56,337 nucleotides of DNA, taken from positions 1 to 56,337 of the forward strand of contig JAAYPD010000396.1 in assembly GCA_012520015.1 (NCBI GenBank), given 5' to 3'. The stretch comes from Methanomicrobiales archaeon. Its GTDB lineage: Archaea; Halobacteriota; Methanomicrobia; Methanomicrobiales; Methanospirillaceae. The translations under genes and the position numbers were made by a program. How positions within the stretch are numbered: the first letter of the stretch is position 1; each line of letters begins with the position of its first letter. The notes below the pieces were generated by a model. It did not search any database. It saw only the letters and a program-made list of their open reading frames with translations, and had not been told where the DNA came from. This document shows positions 18,345 through 27,498 of this stretch, in pieces.

Positions 18345-18384
18345 CAATGTTCACACGTGAAGAGATACGAATCAAACCGATGAG

Positions 18385-18394
18385 TTTATTATCT
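18385..18394 (+). promoter_or_regulatory. tRNA-Gly promoter
   Basis: TTTATTATCT lies about 30 bases before the first base of the tRNA, the expected TATA position for an archaeal tRNA gene. Confidence 0.45.
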
Positions 18395-18420
18395 ATTAGA
18401 GCTGACATTTTAAAGCACCT

Positions 18421-18492
18421 GCGTTGATAGTGTAGTGGTTATCACTAGGCGTTGCCAACGCCTAAACCCGGGTTCGAATCCCGGTCAGCGCA
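18421..18492 (+). tRNA. tRNA-Gly (anticodon GCC)
   Basis: A full cloverleaf can be drawn. Acceptor arms GCGTTGA and TCAGCGC pair with one G-T wobble. The anticodon stem TAGGC/GCCTA encloses loop GTTGCCAAC with anticodon GCC. The T arm is CCGGG-TTCGAAT-CCCGG and the discriminator is A. No intron is seen and CCA is not encoded. The AT-rich island with broken defence and mobile genes begins immediately downstream, making this tRNA the probable integration target, although no duplicated 3' end was found at the far side. Confidence 0.95.
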
Positions 18493-18590
18493 TTCATTTC
18501 GTATACAGTCCCCTATTTTTCGATATTTTTCTGAGTTATTGTTTTCATGAAGACGGACCCATTCTTCAAAGTGAGCATATTTTCTTATTC

Positions 18591-19106
18591 CAGCCAATAT
18601 TCACCGTGACCAGTGCGAAATGGTATGGATCAGACTCTCTCAAACTGACCTATGAAGATGCTTCAGGCAGAGCTGATAACAGGCTTTTATACAGGGATGA
18701 TGAATCTCAATTTGATATCGAGACAGAAGGGCGTCCCTGGAGTTTCCTTGGCGATTCGAAAGTATTTCGAATGGCAGCAGAGGCCCGGAGAATCCGTCTT
18801 GCCCACCTCTTTGATCCTCTCCTTGCCATCCATACTTCCCTGGTTGACCCGCTCCCCCATCAGATTACCGCAGTATATGACGCGATGATAACCCGTCAGC
18901 CTCTTCGATTCCTGTTTGCCGATGATCCGGGAGCAGGAAAGACTATCATGGCCGGTCTTCTTATCAAAGAGCTCATCGCCCGTGGTGACCTGCAACGCTG
19001 TCTGATTGTCTGTCCTGGCAATCTTGTAGAACAATGGCAGGATGAGATGGATAAAAAGTTCAACATTCCATTCGAGATCATGACGACAGGTTATTCGGAC
19101 AATTAA
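18591..19106 (+). pseudogene. SNF2/DEAD-type helicase fragment of a defence locus
   Basis: An open frame carries recognisable helicase sequence from about 18594 (FTVTSAKWYGSDSLKLTYED) through GRPWSFLGDSKVFRMAAEA, RIRLAHLFDPLLAIHTSLVD, PLPHQITAVYDAM, the Walker A region FADDPGAGKTIMAGLLIKEL and CLIVCPGNLVEQWQDEM, then stops shortly after motif Ia. Full-length relatives have about 1000 residues or more and an N-terminal leader that is absent here. Both ends are therefore lost and only about 160 residues survive. Such helicases accompany DUF1156 methyltransferases in anti-phage loci; a DUF1156 fragment lies at 28073. The frame runs back into the tRNA, which is not coding. Confidence 0.75.
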
Positions 19107-19351
19107 CGAGTAGCCGAGGTAGAAATCTGCGCTGTTTGAGACTGTGAAATTAAAATTTTTATATTTTACTCACAATTACTTTTCAATAATTCTTTCAAAA
19201 TCATCTTAAAGATTAAAAGTTTCTTTTCTCATTCTTTGAATATTACACATTGAATTATCAAGGATGAATATACACAATGGACTTTATATAAGGGACTTTT
19301 TCAAAAACCATTTCGATACTATCAAAAGGTTATAGAATTATACTCAAAACA

Positions 19352-22300
19352 ATGGTTATTGGTATACCTGAATTGTCGTTAAATAATAATGTCTGGATCT
19401 TTCAAGGAAATCCAAAATATTATGATTTTTTTTCAGAATTTCATGATGAATCAATCACCGAAGGGTGGTGGACTGTAACAAATAATAAAGAACAGATAAT
19501 AAAAGGGGATATTGGATTAATATGGATCTCTGGTTCAGATGCAGGGATATATGCCATTATTGAAATTTTAAATAAACCAGAATATCGAGAAGACTCAGAA
19601 AAATTAAAAAAATATTGGAATATACCATCGGATGCGGCAAATAAGGAGTGGCGGGTTCAGTATAAATACATAATAAAATTAAAAAAACCGATATTGAAAA
19701 CAGAAATCATTTTAATCGATTCATTAAAGGATCTAACAATAATTAAGGCACCACAAGGAACAAATTTTTTAGTCACACGAGAAGAATGGTTAAATTTACG
19801 CCATTTAATTAGTGAAAATCTTAAGAATTCAGAAATATTAGAACAAGATAAGTTCGGCGATATAATAGAGGAGGATTCTTACTCAACTAACTCTTGGAGA
19901 TATGAACCACCAAATGTGACCATTAAAACATTAGATAAATCAGCAATTTTATATGGTGGCACTGTTATCCCTGCAAAATTACGTGATTTTTTTGGTATTG
20001 AAAATGTTCACTACGGGGATAAAAAAGCTGTTGAATTAGAATATCAAAATAAAAAATATCAAGCATATTTTACAGCGAGAAAATATGATTCTACCACATT
20101 ACAGTGGTATGATAATTTTCGATCAATAATTCAAAGGAAATATCCAAATTTCACCAAATTTTTCATAAATAACGAAGAATATGTAGAGAATTGTCCCCAA
20201 ATGAAGATTACTAAACATACCGAAAAAAATCATTTCTTCATTGATTTTCTCGGAGAGGATAAGACAGATAGCAATCTTTCTGTATCTGATTCCATTATTT
20301 TCGCACAAATCGGATGGAGTGATAATGGATGGCAAGGATTTGATGAAGAAAGTTCGCAAAAATCACAAAATTCTGGCTTTCGATATATAAAAGAGGAGGG
20401 AATATCTCATGAATGGTGGAATTTTTTTGATTATGGAGATGATTTTTACTATGGATGGATTCAATTCAGAGGAAATTCTTTGCAATTTAATCAAAACGGT
20501 CTTGTTCTTTTCTCAAGTATCAATCCAGACACCAAAAAGTATTATTTAATTGGGTTTTATGGCGCTACTGAGTATGGGAACTTTCATGTTCCAATCAACC
20601 CCATAGATACAATTCATGATAGTAGCATAAAGGAAAAGTATCAAGACAAATATGCTGAATTTAGTGCGGCCGGATGGAAAGCAAAAAAGGAACTGTCTAC
20701 TATTTTTTATCAACCCCTTGAATTTAATTTAGAAGAGATCAACCAGACACAATGGGGTCAATCAGCGTACTTGTATGTAGGAGATGGTAAAGCCATCCCA
20801 AAACTGAATGTTCAAATACTCCTCGAAAAAGTCATTGATACTCATACCTCGCTATTAGATGAAAGTTCAGAAACCAGTTCGATAGAAATCAGGACGGTAA
20901 TTGAAAAAACTAAAAAGGTATTATCTCATTATTTTTCGAGCACACCCGGAAATAAAAATTATTGGAGAATTGCCCCGGGAAGAAAGGGCGTTTTATGGAA
21001 TATTTGGAAAAACGATAAAATCTGCTCGATTGGGTATCACCAATATGAACCGTATCTTGATGAATTAATCCAAATCAAAGATAAAAATCTGTTTTATAAC
21101 CGCTTAATAGAAATTGCCAAGGAGCATAATGGTTCTGAAGATTTCTCTTTCATGCTGTCTTCACAACCAGGTACTCATCAAAATACTATCTGGTCTTTTT
21201 TTCATGAAATGAAACCAGGGGATATTGTAATCGCCTCGACTGGAAAAAGTCAGATATACGGAATCGGAACAATAACCTCTGATATCTCATCGCGAAGAAC
21301 AGAAGACTTTACACAAATAAGGAATGTTAGGTGGGATTATGTTGATCTGAACACATCAATTCCTCAAGGTGTTCCTGGAAATTTTTCTATCACCTTAAAT
21401 AAATTAAAAGTAGATGATTACTTAAAAATTATTAGTTCAATACAAAATGAAACAGGACAGATAATTGAGAATAAAATAGAGATCAAACCAAAATTTCCTA
21501 CTCAACAATTTAAAAAACAGGTAATACTCTATGGTCCCCCTGGAACCGGGAAAACTTATAGTTCGGTTCTTCGTGCTCATGAAATCATTTATGGATACCA
21601 TGATCCGAATGTAACCTTCAGTCTCTTACATAAGAGATTAAAGGAACAAAATAAAGAAGAGTTCGATTATTCTCAAACAACATGGTTGGATGCAATTATT
21701 CTTGCGTTTGGAGAGATAGGACCAGATCAGCAAGTATCTGTTGATGAAATTAAAGAATCTGATATTATAAAGAAAGTTAGTACTTATAAGAATACCCAAT
21801 CTATATCGAAAACTATTGCGATATATCTTCAAAGAGAATCAAAAATCGATTCTGAAACTGTATATGTAAAAAATAAAACTGGGAGAGAATTTTTTGATAA
21901 GGCTCCAAATTCAAATTGGTACTTGACTGAAAAAGGATCAGAGTATTTACAACTATTAAAAAAGGACACAAATCGATTATCTGAAACATCATCATCACAA
22001 TTTAATTTTATCACCTTCCATCAATCATTTGCATATGAAGACTTTATTGAAGGCATCCGACCTGAATTGAACGAGTCGGGAGAATCTACAATCTCTTATC
22101 AGATCAAAGATGGTATTTTCAAGGATATTTGTAAAAAAGCTGCGTTAGATCCCAACAACAATTATGTATTGATTATTGATGAAATAAACCGGGGTAATAT
22201 TTCAAAGATTTTTGGAGAGCTCATTACTTTACTTGAAGATAATAAACGGGCGGGAGAGGCAGAAGAGATTACCGTCAAATTGCCTTATTCAGGACAAGAA

Positions 22301-22831
22301 TTCAGCGTTCCCACGAATGTTTACATTATCGGGACAATGAATTCAACCGACAAATCTATTGCATTAGTTGATATTGCGTTAAGGAGAAGATTTCATTTTG
22401 AACGATTAAACGTCGATTATAAATTAATTAAAAACCAGATTGCCAGGAAGTTACTTCAAGAACTTAATAGAGTTATTTGTGCGATAAAAAATCCGGACTA
22501 TGAAATCGGTCATTACTACTTTATGAATATTCCTGAACAAGATTTGGATAATATTGAATTACAAAAGGTATTTGAAACGCGAATTCTTCCTCTATTAGAA
22601 GAATATTTTTTTAATGATTGGGAGGCCCTGGCGACTATACTCGGTAAGGAATCAATAAAAGTAGATAAGAAAAAGAAATTGGTCTGGGATGAGGATACGG
22701 GTAAATTTGAAGATGAATCTGGCGATACTGATTTCATTTATGGTCTTTCGATAAGAGATGTCTCGATAGTATTTGAAAATACTATGAAAAATTTTGGAAT
22801 TTATCAACAAGAAACAAATTTATCCGAATAA
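19352..22831 (+). CDS. mcrB: McrB-type AAA+ restriction subunit with EVE-like modules
   Basis: 1159 residues, much longer than E. coli McrB (about 460). The C-terminal third is a McrB GTPase: Walker A GPPGTGKT (about 729-736), Walker B VLIIDEINRGN (about 939-949), signature MNSTDKSIALVD (about 995), then LRRRFHFERL. The rest looks like modified-base readers. Residues ~10-150 resemble an EVE domain (VWIFQGNPKYYDFFSEF, GWWTVTNNKEQIIKGDIGLI). Residues ~310-450 and ~530-660 look like further PUA/EVE-type units (the latter with YWRIAPGRKGVLWNIWKND). TATA at 19281-19292 (CTTTATATAAGG). The following mcrC starts 15 bases after the stop. Apparently intact; acts on modified foreign DNA by family analogy. 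Confidence 0.88.
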   Translation: MVIGIPELSLNNNVWIFQGNPKYYDFFSEFHDESITEGWWTVTNNKEQIIKGDIGLIWISGSDAGIYAIIEILNKPEYREDSEKLKKYWNIPSDAANKEWRVQYKYIIKLKKPILKTEIILIDSLKDLTIIKAPQGTNFLVTREEWLNLRHLISENLKNSEILEQDKFGDIIEEDSYSTNSWRYEPPNVTIKTLDKSAILYGGTVIPAKLRDFFGIENVHYGDKKAVELEYQNKKYQAYFTARKYDSTTLQWYDNFRSIIQRKYPNFTKFFINNEEYVENCPQMKITKHTEKNHFFIDFLGEDKTDSNLSVSDSIIFAQIGWSDNGWQGFDEESSQKSQNSGFRYIKEEGISHEWWNFFDYGDDFYYGWIQFRGNSLQFNQNGLVLFSSINPDTKKYYLIGFYGATEYGNFHVPINPIDTIHDSSIKEKYQDKYAEFSAAGWKAKKELSTIFYQPLEFNLEEINQTQWGQSAYLYVGDGKAIPKLNVQILLEKVIDTHTSLLDESSETSSIEIRTVIEKTKKVLSHYFSSTPGNKNYWRIAPGRKGVLWNIWKNDKICSIGYHQYEPYLDELIQIKDKNLFYNRLIEIAKEHNGSEDFSFMLSSQPGTHQNTIWSFFHEMKPGDIVIASTGKSQIYGIGTITSDISSRRTEDFTQIRNVRWDYVDLNTSIPQGVPGNFSITLNKLKVDDYLKIISSIQNETGQIIENKIEIKPKFPTQQFKKQVILYGPPGTGKTYSSVLRAHEIIYGYHDPNVTFSLLHKRLKEQNKEEFDYSQTTWLDAIILAFGEIGPDQQVSVDEIKESDIIKKVSTYKNTQSISKTIAIYLQRESKIDSETVYVKNKTGREFFDKAPNSNWYLTEKGSEYLQLLKKDTNRLSETSSSQFNFITFHQSFAYEDFIEGIRPELNESGESTISYQIKDGIFKDICKKAALDPNNNYVLIIDEINRGNISKIFGELITLLEDNKRAGEAEEITVKLPYSGQEFSVPTNVYIIGTMNSTDKSIALVDIALRRRFHFERLNVDYKLIKNQIARKLLQELNRVICAIKNPDYEIGHYYFMNIPEQDLDNIELQKVFETRILPLLEEYFFNDWEALATILGKESIKVDKKKKLVWDEDTGKFEDESGDTDFIYGLSIRDVSIVFENTMKNFGIYQQETNLSE

Positions 22832-22846
22832 TTGTGAGTATTCTCC

Positions 22847-24193
22847 GTGGATTCACTTGAGTTATTCGAATGGGAGAGAGGCAATAAACAATCTCCATTT
22901 AAGGATTCAGAGTTAAGTGCCTTAAAAAAGTTTAATGATCTCATCGTGAGGAAGGAGAAAGCAAATGCTCTGACAGTCACCTTTGGGAAAATCCATACTT
23001 ATTCATTTGTTGGAATAATTCAAATTGGTAAAAAAAGGATAGAAATCCTTCCCAAATTATATAATCCTGATAAAGACACCTCATTAAATTCACTTTCAGA
23101 TATTGAAAAAGAGAAAGTGTATAGAACGGCCCGGAAAAATCTGTTTTCTTTGCTTTCAATCTCTGGATTGATCCCTTTTTATAAATCAAAGTTATCCAAA
23201 TATGGAAAAGAAAAGGACTTCTATGAATTCTTAATATCCCTTTTTTTAACAGATCTTGAAAGAATAATGGGAACATCTTTTCATCATGAATATATGGATC
23301 AAACTGATGAGATGCGTCATATTAAAGGGAAATTAAATTATAAAGAGCAGGTTTTAAAACTTCCATCAGATTTGCATACATTTTCATGTAATTTTGATGA
23401 GTTTTCTATTGACAATCCCTTGAACCGATTGATTAAAGCTGCCTTACTTAAAATTCAAAGAGTAAGTCGAAATGAAGACAATAAAAAGCGTGCTTTTCAT
23501 TTCTATACCTTGATGCACGAAATACAGGATGAAATCATTTCTCCATCCTATATGTCAAAATTACATTTTACGCGGTTAAACGAAAATTTAAAAGGGGTTG
23601 TTGAGTTCAGTTTTATGATTCTTTTCGGATCAACATACTCTGCTGAAGAAGGCCCCCAACAATTTTATGCCCTAATTTTTGATATGAATCTCGTTTTTGA
23701 AAAATATGTTACAAAGTTATTAAGAAATACTTTTCAGGAGTATACATTTTATTATCAACATGATCTTCACCTTGCAAGTGAGTATCATTCATCAAATGAG
23801 TATTCAAGAAATAAAAAAAGAGTCACACCGGATATAATTGTTACAGAAAAAGGCAATCCTCTTGCAATCATTGATACGAAGTATAAACCGGATTTTTCAA
23901 ATGGATTCATTAAAAATGCGGACATTTATCAAATGATGGCATATAGCGTGGCGAATGAATCTGATAATGCCCTCCTTTTATTTCCGAATATTAGAAGAGA
24001 GGATAAGTTAAAAGAAAAAGAGTCTTTCGTTGTTTTAGATAAACTTGTGACGAAAAAAAAGTTGGATAGAAGTATCTTAATATCAGCCTATGCTATTCAA
24101 TTATTTGATGAGAGGGGGAAAATTCGAAAAACTCTGGCAGATGAAGATACATGTACAATAAAAAATGTCATTTCCAAAAAGATAGAACAATAA
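22847..24193 (+). CDS. mcrC: McrC-type restriction endonuclease subunit
   Basis: 448 residues from a GTG start at 22847 (GTG-GAT-TCA, read MDSLELFEWE). McrC is the nuclease partner that stimulates the McrB GTPase and cuts DNA. The N-terminal part has the McrC-type GKIHTYSFVGIIQIGKKRIE; the middle has ERIMGTSFHHEYMDQTDEMR and GKLNYKEQVL; the C-terminal PD-(D/E)XK site is visible as RVTPDIIVTEKGNPLAIIDT followed by KYKPD (Asp, Asp-Thr-Lys). Length and order are normal. It is 15 bases downstream of mcrB and almost certainly cotranscribed. Very AT-rich like mcrB. Confidence 0.9.
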   Translation: MDSLELFEWERGNKQSPFKDSELSALKKFNDLIVRKEKANALTVTFGKIHTYSFVGIIQIGKKRIEILPKLYNPDKDTSLNSLSDIEKEKVYRTARKNLFSLLSISGLIPFYKSKLSKYGKEKDFYEFLISLFLTDLERIMGTSFHHEYMDQTDEMRHIKGKLNYKEQVLKLPSDLHTFSCNFDEFSIDNPLNRLIKAALLKIQRVSRNEDNKKRAFHFYTLMHEIQDEIISPSYMSKLHFTRLNENLKGVVEFSFMILFGSTYSAEEGPQQFYALIFDMNLVFEKYVTKLLRNTFQEYTFYYQHDLHLASEYHSSNEYSRNKKRVTPDIIVTEKGNPLAIIDTKYKPDFSNGFIKNADIYQMMAYSVANESDNALLLFPNIRREDKLKEKESFVVLDKLVTKKKLDRSILISAYAIQLFDERGKIRKTLADEDTCTIKNVISKKIEQ

Positions 24194-24324
24194 TAGATAT
24201 TGTTTTGAGGATCATTTCAAATTATTGATACCGAATCCTCTTTCTATATATCCTATTCTTTCAATATTTTGTTTAATCCCTAATGATTAGTGCATACTGG
24301 AATCTATCCACATACAACAGCTTA

Positions 24325-25125
24325 TTAATCCAATATTCCAGCCAATTCATGACGAGCCCAGAGGTCTTACTCCAGTTTCATGATACAACCGTCTCTGTCC
24401 ATCAAGCATTTCACCAACCTTGAGGACTCTACCTGGCTGCTCAAAGCATTCAATCACTCTGAGTTTATCCAAAAGGGATGGCGAAGTGTATTTCTTAAAA
24501 AACCGGTAATCTGCATCTGTTTTTTTAATGTTTCTGAATAACTGGACAGAGTAGTTGTATCGTAAGCCCGGAATTCATTTTCACAGCGCCGTCTTCCCTG
24601 AAGAGAGAAGAATTTCTGCTTATCTTCTTCAGTTATGGCAGAAAATATGTCACTGGCTCATTGGGAACTGATATTTTTCCCATACGGATGCTTATGGAGA
24701 GTGCCCCATCTGTCGAACCAGTATAGAGGAGTACTATCTTCGAGGATAAGATAGTATGCAATGGACAAAATCTGCTTATATATTTCAGGGAAACACTGTT
24801 TCATGTCATTTGTAATACCGAGTTTCTCACCAATCGCATCAAAAAGATTTGTTGCCCCAAAAAAAGATCTGCTGGCGACCGCAGTACATTTCGGAGCCTG
24901 TTCTTCTGATAAACTCGCGTCCCGCTTTTTCCTGTTTCTCCCGTCAGTCGGAACAATTTCTCCAGTTATCTTATCTACTCGTCCAATTAATCTCCGCTTG
25001 ACACGAGATTGCTGTTTTTCTTTATCCCAGAGGGATATCGATTCATATGCATAAGTGATCCCTGATCGTTTGTCAGTCTGGTAAACTATTGCCACCATGA
25101 TCAACCAGTTTCGTTATGTATATAT
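24325..25125 (-). mobile_element. Transposon remnant A (IS1634/IS4-type), internally deleted
   Basis: The transposase N-terminus reads from ATG at 25104 (YQTDKRSGITYAYESISLWD, KRRLIGRVDKITGEIVP) to about 24660, then the frame breaks. The segment 24347-24530 matches the 3' end of remnant B (28501-28685) nearly base for base and encodes the transposase C-terminus out of frame. The catalytic middle is missing. The outer end ATTAATCC-ATATTCC-GCCAATTCAT is shared with remnant B and marks the element's right end. The left end is not recognisable near 25105-25160. Confidence 0.75.
24347..25104 (-). pseudogene. DDE transposase, N- and C-terminal pieces only
   Basis: 148 N-terminal residues are in one frame (24658-25104) and end NISSQ where the sequence jumps. 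About 60 C-terminal residues (ending RLYHETGVRPLGSS) survive in another frame at 24347-24530. The middle with two of the DDE acidic residues is gone, so it cannot be active. The family assignment rests on the N-terminal pattern SGITYAYESISLWDKEKQ. Confidence 0.75.
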
Positions 25126-25451
25126 TGACACGTAACGGTGATTTAGGATTCAGTGGAAAAATTTTTCATTAATTTAAGAAATAAAGAAAATTTAAAAAGA
25201 TATCGTTATGTGTTCATGGGAATGAAGGTTTTAAGAAAGAGTCGGATTTTGCCGCAACAAGTATGAATTATGAAATATCTGAACTTATACGACTGTAGAT
25301 TGCCCTTTACACGATAGATCTTTATAAACTTGGCTACAAAGCTTCCTCGAAGCTTTATAGCCGAAGCAATATTTACAACATTTATCTGTATTAAATACAA
25401 TTAAAAAAGACAGAGCACCTCTGAATACTCACAATCCCGAAGAGGAAAATT
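25126..25451. other. Gap with a strong hairpin, no gene
   Basis: No credible coding frame. At 25332-25362 the minus strand can form a 14-base-pair stem (GGCTATAAAGCTTC with GAAGCTTTGTAGCC, one G-U pair) with a three-base loop. On the plus strand the same stem has one mismatch. It may be a terminator or the end of a small mobile element. Confidence 0.4.
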
Positions 25452-25595
25452 ATGACCCCAGAAGAAGCACAACAGTATAAATCACTAATTATTGAAATTT
25501 TGAACTCAAAGGAAACACGTGAGAGATCAGAACAATTTAATCGTACAATGTGTCATGCTTCTGAAAACGATCTTCACCGCCCTTTTACTATATAA
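25452..25595 (+). CDS. Small hypothetical protein (47 residues)
   Basis: ATG at 25452 follows GAGGAAA at a spacing of about 5 and opens MTPEEAQQYKSLIIEILNSK, ending HRPFTI. The product is polar, predicted helical, without membrane segment or Cys motif. It is not recognised. It lies 15 bases before the next small frame and may be the first gene of the ATPase module. The main support for its being real is the ribosome binding site. Confidence 0.45.
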   Translation: MTPEEAQQYKSLIIEILNSKETRERSEQFNRTMCHASENDLHRPFTI

Positions 25596-25610
25596 TACGG
25601 GGCTTTTTAA

Positions 25611-25883
25611 TTGACCCTTTTTAAACCCATTGAGGAAATATCTGTCTTTTTCAATGGCTCAATCGTAGGGGGTTATTTTTTTAAGTATTTGAATAAGATT
25701 CAAGCAAAATCATTCCTAATAGAAAGTAACTATATCGATAAGGATTTTTTGATAGATTACTCTAACTATTATTCAAGATCCTTTAAAGAAATCCCTAAAA
25801 CTACTGATCGAATTCACTTTTTTTCAGCTTTTTTTAATGAAAGGGAATTTTTAAGTGCATTAGAGAAAGGGGATTTAACGTAG
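25611..25883 (+). CDS. Hypothetical protein, probably truncated (90 residues)
   Basis: The frame opens with TTG at 25611 and reads TLFKPIEEISVFFNGSIVGG, then SNYIDKDFLIDYSNYYSRSF and TDRIHFFSAFFNEREFLSAL before a TAG. The sequence has the look of a folded domain. The next frame downstream carries SGNYERYVFFEGD in another phase before the ATPase start, so this may be the N-terminus of a longer gene broken at about 25883. Function not recognised. Confidence 0.4.
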   Translation: MTLFKPIEEISVFFNGSIVGGYFFKYLNKIQAKSFLIESNYIDKDFLIDYSNYYSRSFKEIPKTTDRIHFFSAFFNEREFLSALEKGDLT

Positions 25884-25954
25884 TATGAATCTAATATATA
25901 CTATAATTGTTCTCAGGCAATTATGAGAGATATGTATTTTTTGAGGGGGATGTC

Positions 25955-27496
25955 ATGGCAGAGGAGATGAATAAAAAAAAATCACTTACGATTTCTCAAA
26001 CTTTCTCTTCATCAGAACCACCACAGACGAGACTGACTGATAAATCAACAATGCACTCTCCGGTCTTTTCTATTGGGTTAAAGAATATTGGTCCTATTGA
26101 GTCGGGAGATATTGAAATAAAGCCATGTACTATCATCATTGGATCAAACCGATCTGGGAAATCATATATTGCCAAGACTATATACGCATTTTATTCTCTC
26201 CAGAATGATCTCTACTACTCAACAAGTCCCCTCCCACATAATTTTAAAAGTCCCCTCCGAGATGAACTCCCTGTACCTCAGGAATTATATGAATTACTAA
26301 GGAAATGGGATACCAAAACAGATCTCATTCTCCCTGATTCCACTCTCTCAACCATCAATAGTTCTCTCTTTGCTTACATCTCTGAAAATCTCTTTTCATC
26401 AGTGATACAGGATGTTTTTAACACTCAATTAAAAGATCTCAAATCAAAACAGACAAAAGAGGGAGAATTTACCTACATCATCAAAGGACAGAAGATTTCA
26501 ATTACCCTGGAGAAAAATGCCCTTCATTTACGTAATGTACCTGATTCTCTTCCTCTGATTAACTATAAGATTTCATATCGGAAAGAAGATGGCGTCATCG
26601 ACATTAGTTACCATAATTTCCACTTTGTTCATCCAATCTCCCATCTCAAAGAGAAGACCGGGTTTGAAAATATAGCCAGGGATGTCACTTATTGTATAGC
26701 CGCGGGATTAATTCAGGAATTCTACTTTTACTCAGCATTTGATGGAGTATATTTTCCTGCCGGCAGAGCATCGCTCATGGAGATGAAACCTTTTGTATCT
26801 ATTCAATTGCTCAGTTCATCTCGTATTAGTGCAAAATCCTCTCCAAAAATGAGTTCTGTTTTTTCGGATTTCTTCGCATTACTCGAGAAAATATCAACAA
26901 CAAAGGATATCTCAAATGATCAGTATGATGATCTGATTTATCAGTTAATCGGCGGCAGATTTGAAATTAAAAAAATATCTGATAGTTCTCATGAGTATCA
27001 GTATTACACCGAAAAATCGCCAATTCCATTTCATCTACTTTCATCCGGAGTTCAGGAACTGGCCCCCATTCTTCTCTATATCAAATACCGTATGCAAGCT
27101 GGTGATCTGATCATTATCGAAGAGCCGGAAGCTCACCTGCATCCGGCAAATCAGTTGATCATGGCACAGTTGATCACGAAGATGATTCGGGAGAAAGTAA
27201 CGGTCATTCTTACCACCCATAGTGATTATCTGGTGGAACAGCTTGCAAATCATCTCAAGGCAGGGTTATTATCTCCAGAGGAACGGAAAGCACTGGTTTC
27301 TGATAGTGATTATTATATCAAAAGCGATGAGATCGCGGTATATCTCATGGAGAAATCCGAAAAGATAAACCTCTATCATGCCAGATCAATACCGATTGAC
27401 CCTGCTAAAGGAATTCCATCTGAGGAGTTTGTTAAAGTTTCTGAGTTACTCTATAATGAGACAATTCAGATTGAACAAGAGATTGAGGCAGAATAA
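25955..27496 (+). CDS. ABC/OLD-like AAA ATPase of a putative two-gene defence module
   Basis: Start chosen at the ATG at 25955 (MAEEMNKKKS) behind GAGGGGG; the frame opens 16 codons earlier with a TTG. 513 residues. Walker A GSNRSGKS at about 63-70, a region with YFPAGRASLMEM as in overcoming-lysogenization-defect and AAA_15/21 ATPases, signature SSGVQELAP at about 362, Walker B LIIIEEPEAHLHP at about 385-397, and the switch His in TTHSDYL. There is no C-terminal TOPRIM domain, so any nuclease or effector must be another protein. The partner gene begins 2 bases after the stop. Nucleotide hydrolysis is expected; the target is unknown. Confidence 0.82.
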   Translation: MAEEMNKKKSLTISQTFSSSEPPQTRLTDKSTMHSPVFSIGLKNIGPIESGDIEIKPCTIIIGSNRSGKSYIAKTIYAFYSLQNDLYYSTSPLPHNFKSPLRDELPVPQELYELLRKWDTKTDLILPDSTLSTINSSLFAYISENLFSSVIQDVFNTQLKDLKSKQTKEGEFTYIIKGQKISITLEKNALHLRNVPDSLPLINYKISYRKEDGVIDISYHNFHFVHPISHLKEKTGFENIARDVTYCIAAGLIQEFYFYSAFDGVYFPAGRASLMEMKPFVSIQLLSSSRISAKSSPKMSSVFSDFFALLEKISTTKDISNDQYDDLIYQLIGGRFEIKKISDSSHEYQYYTEKSPIPFHLLSSGVQELAPILLYIKYRMQAGDLIIIEEPEAHLHPANQLIMAQLITKMIREKVTVILTTHSDYLVEQLANHLKAGLLSPEERKALVSDSDYYIKSDEIAVYLMEKSEKINLYHARSIPIDPAKGIPSEEFVKVSELLYNETIQIEQEIEAE

Positions 27497-27498
27497 AT

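Noticed and set aside
18435..18590. Coding start inside the tRNA-Gly gene
   Set aside because: The frame merely runs through the tRNA; helicase-like sequence begins only near 18594.
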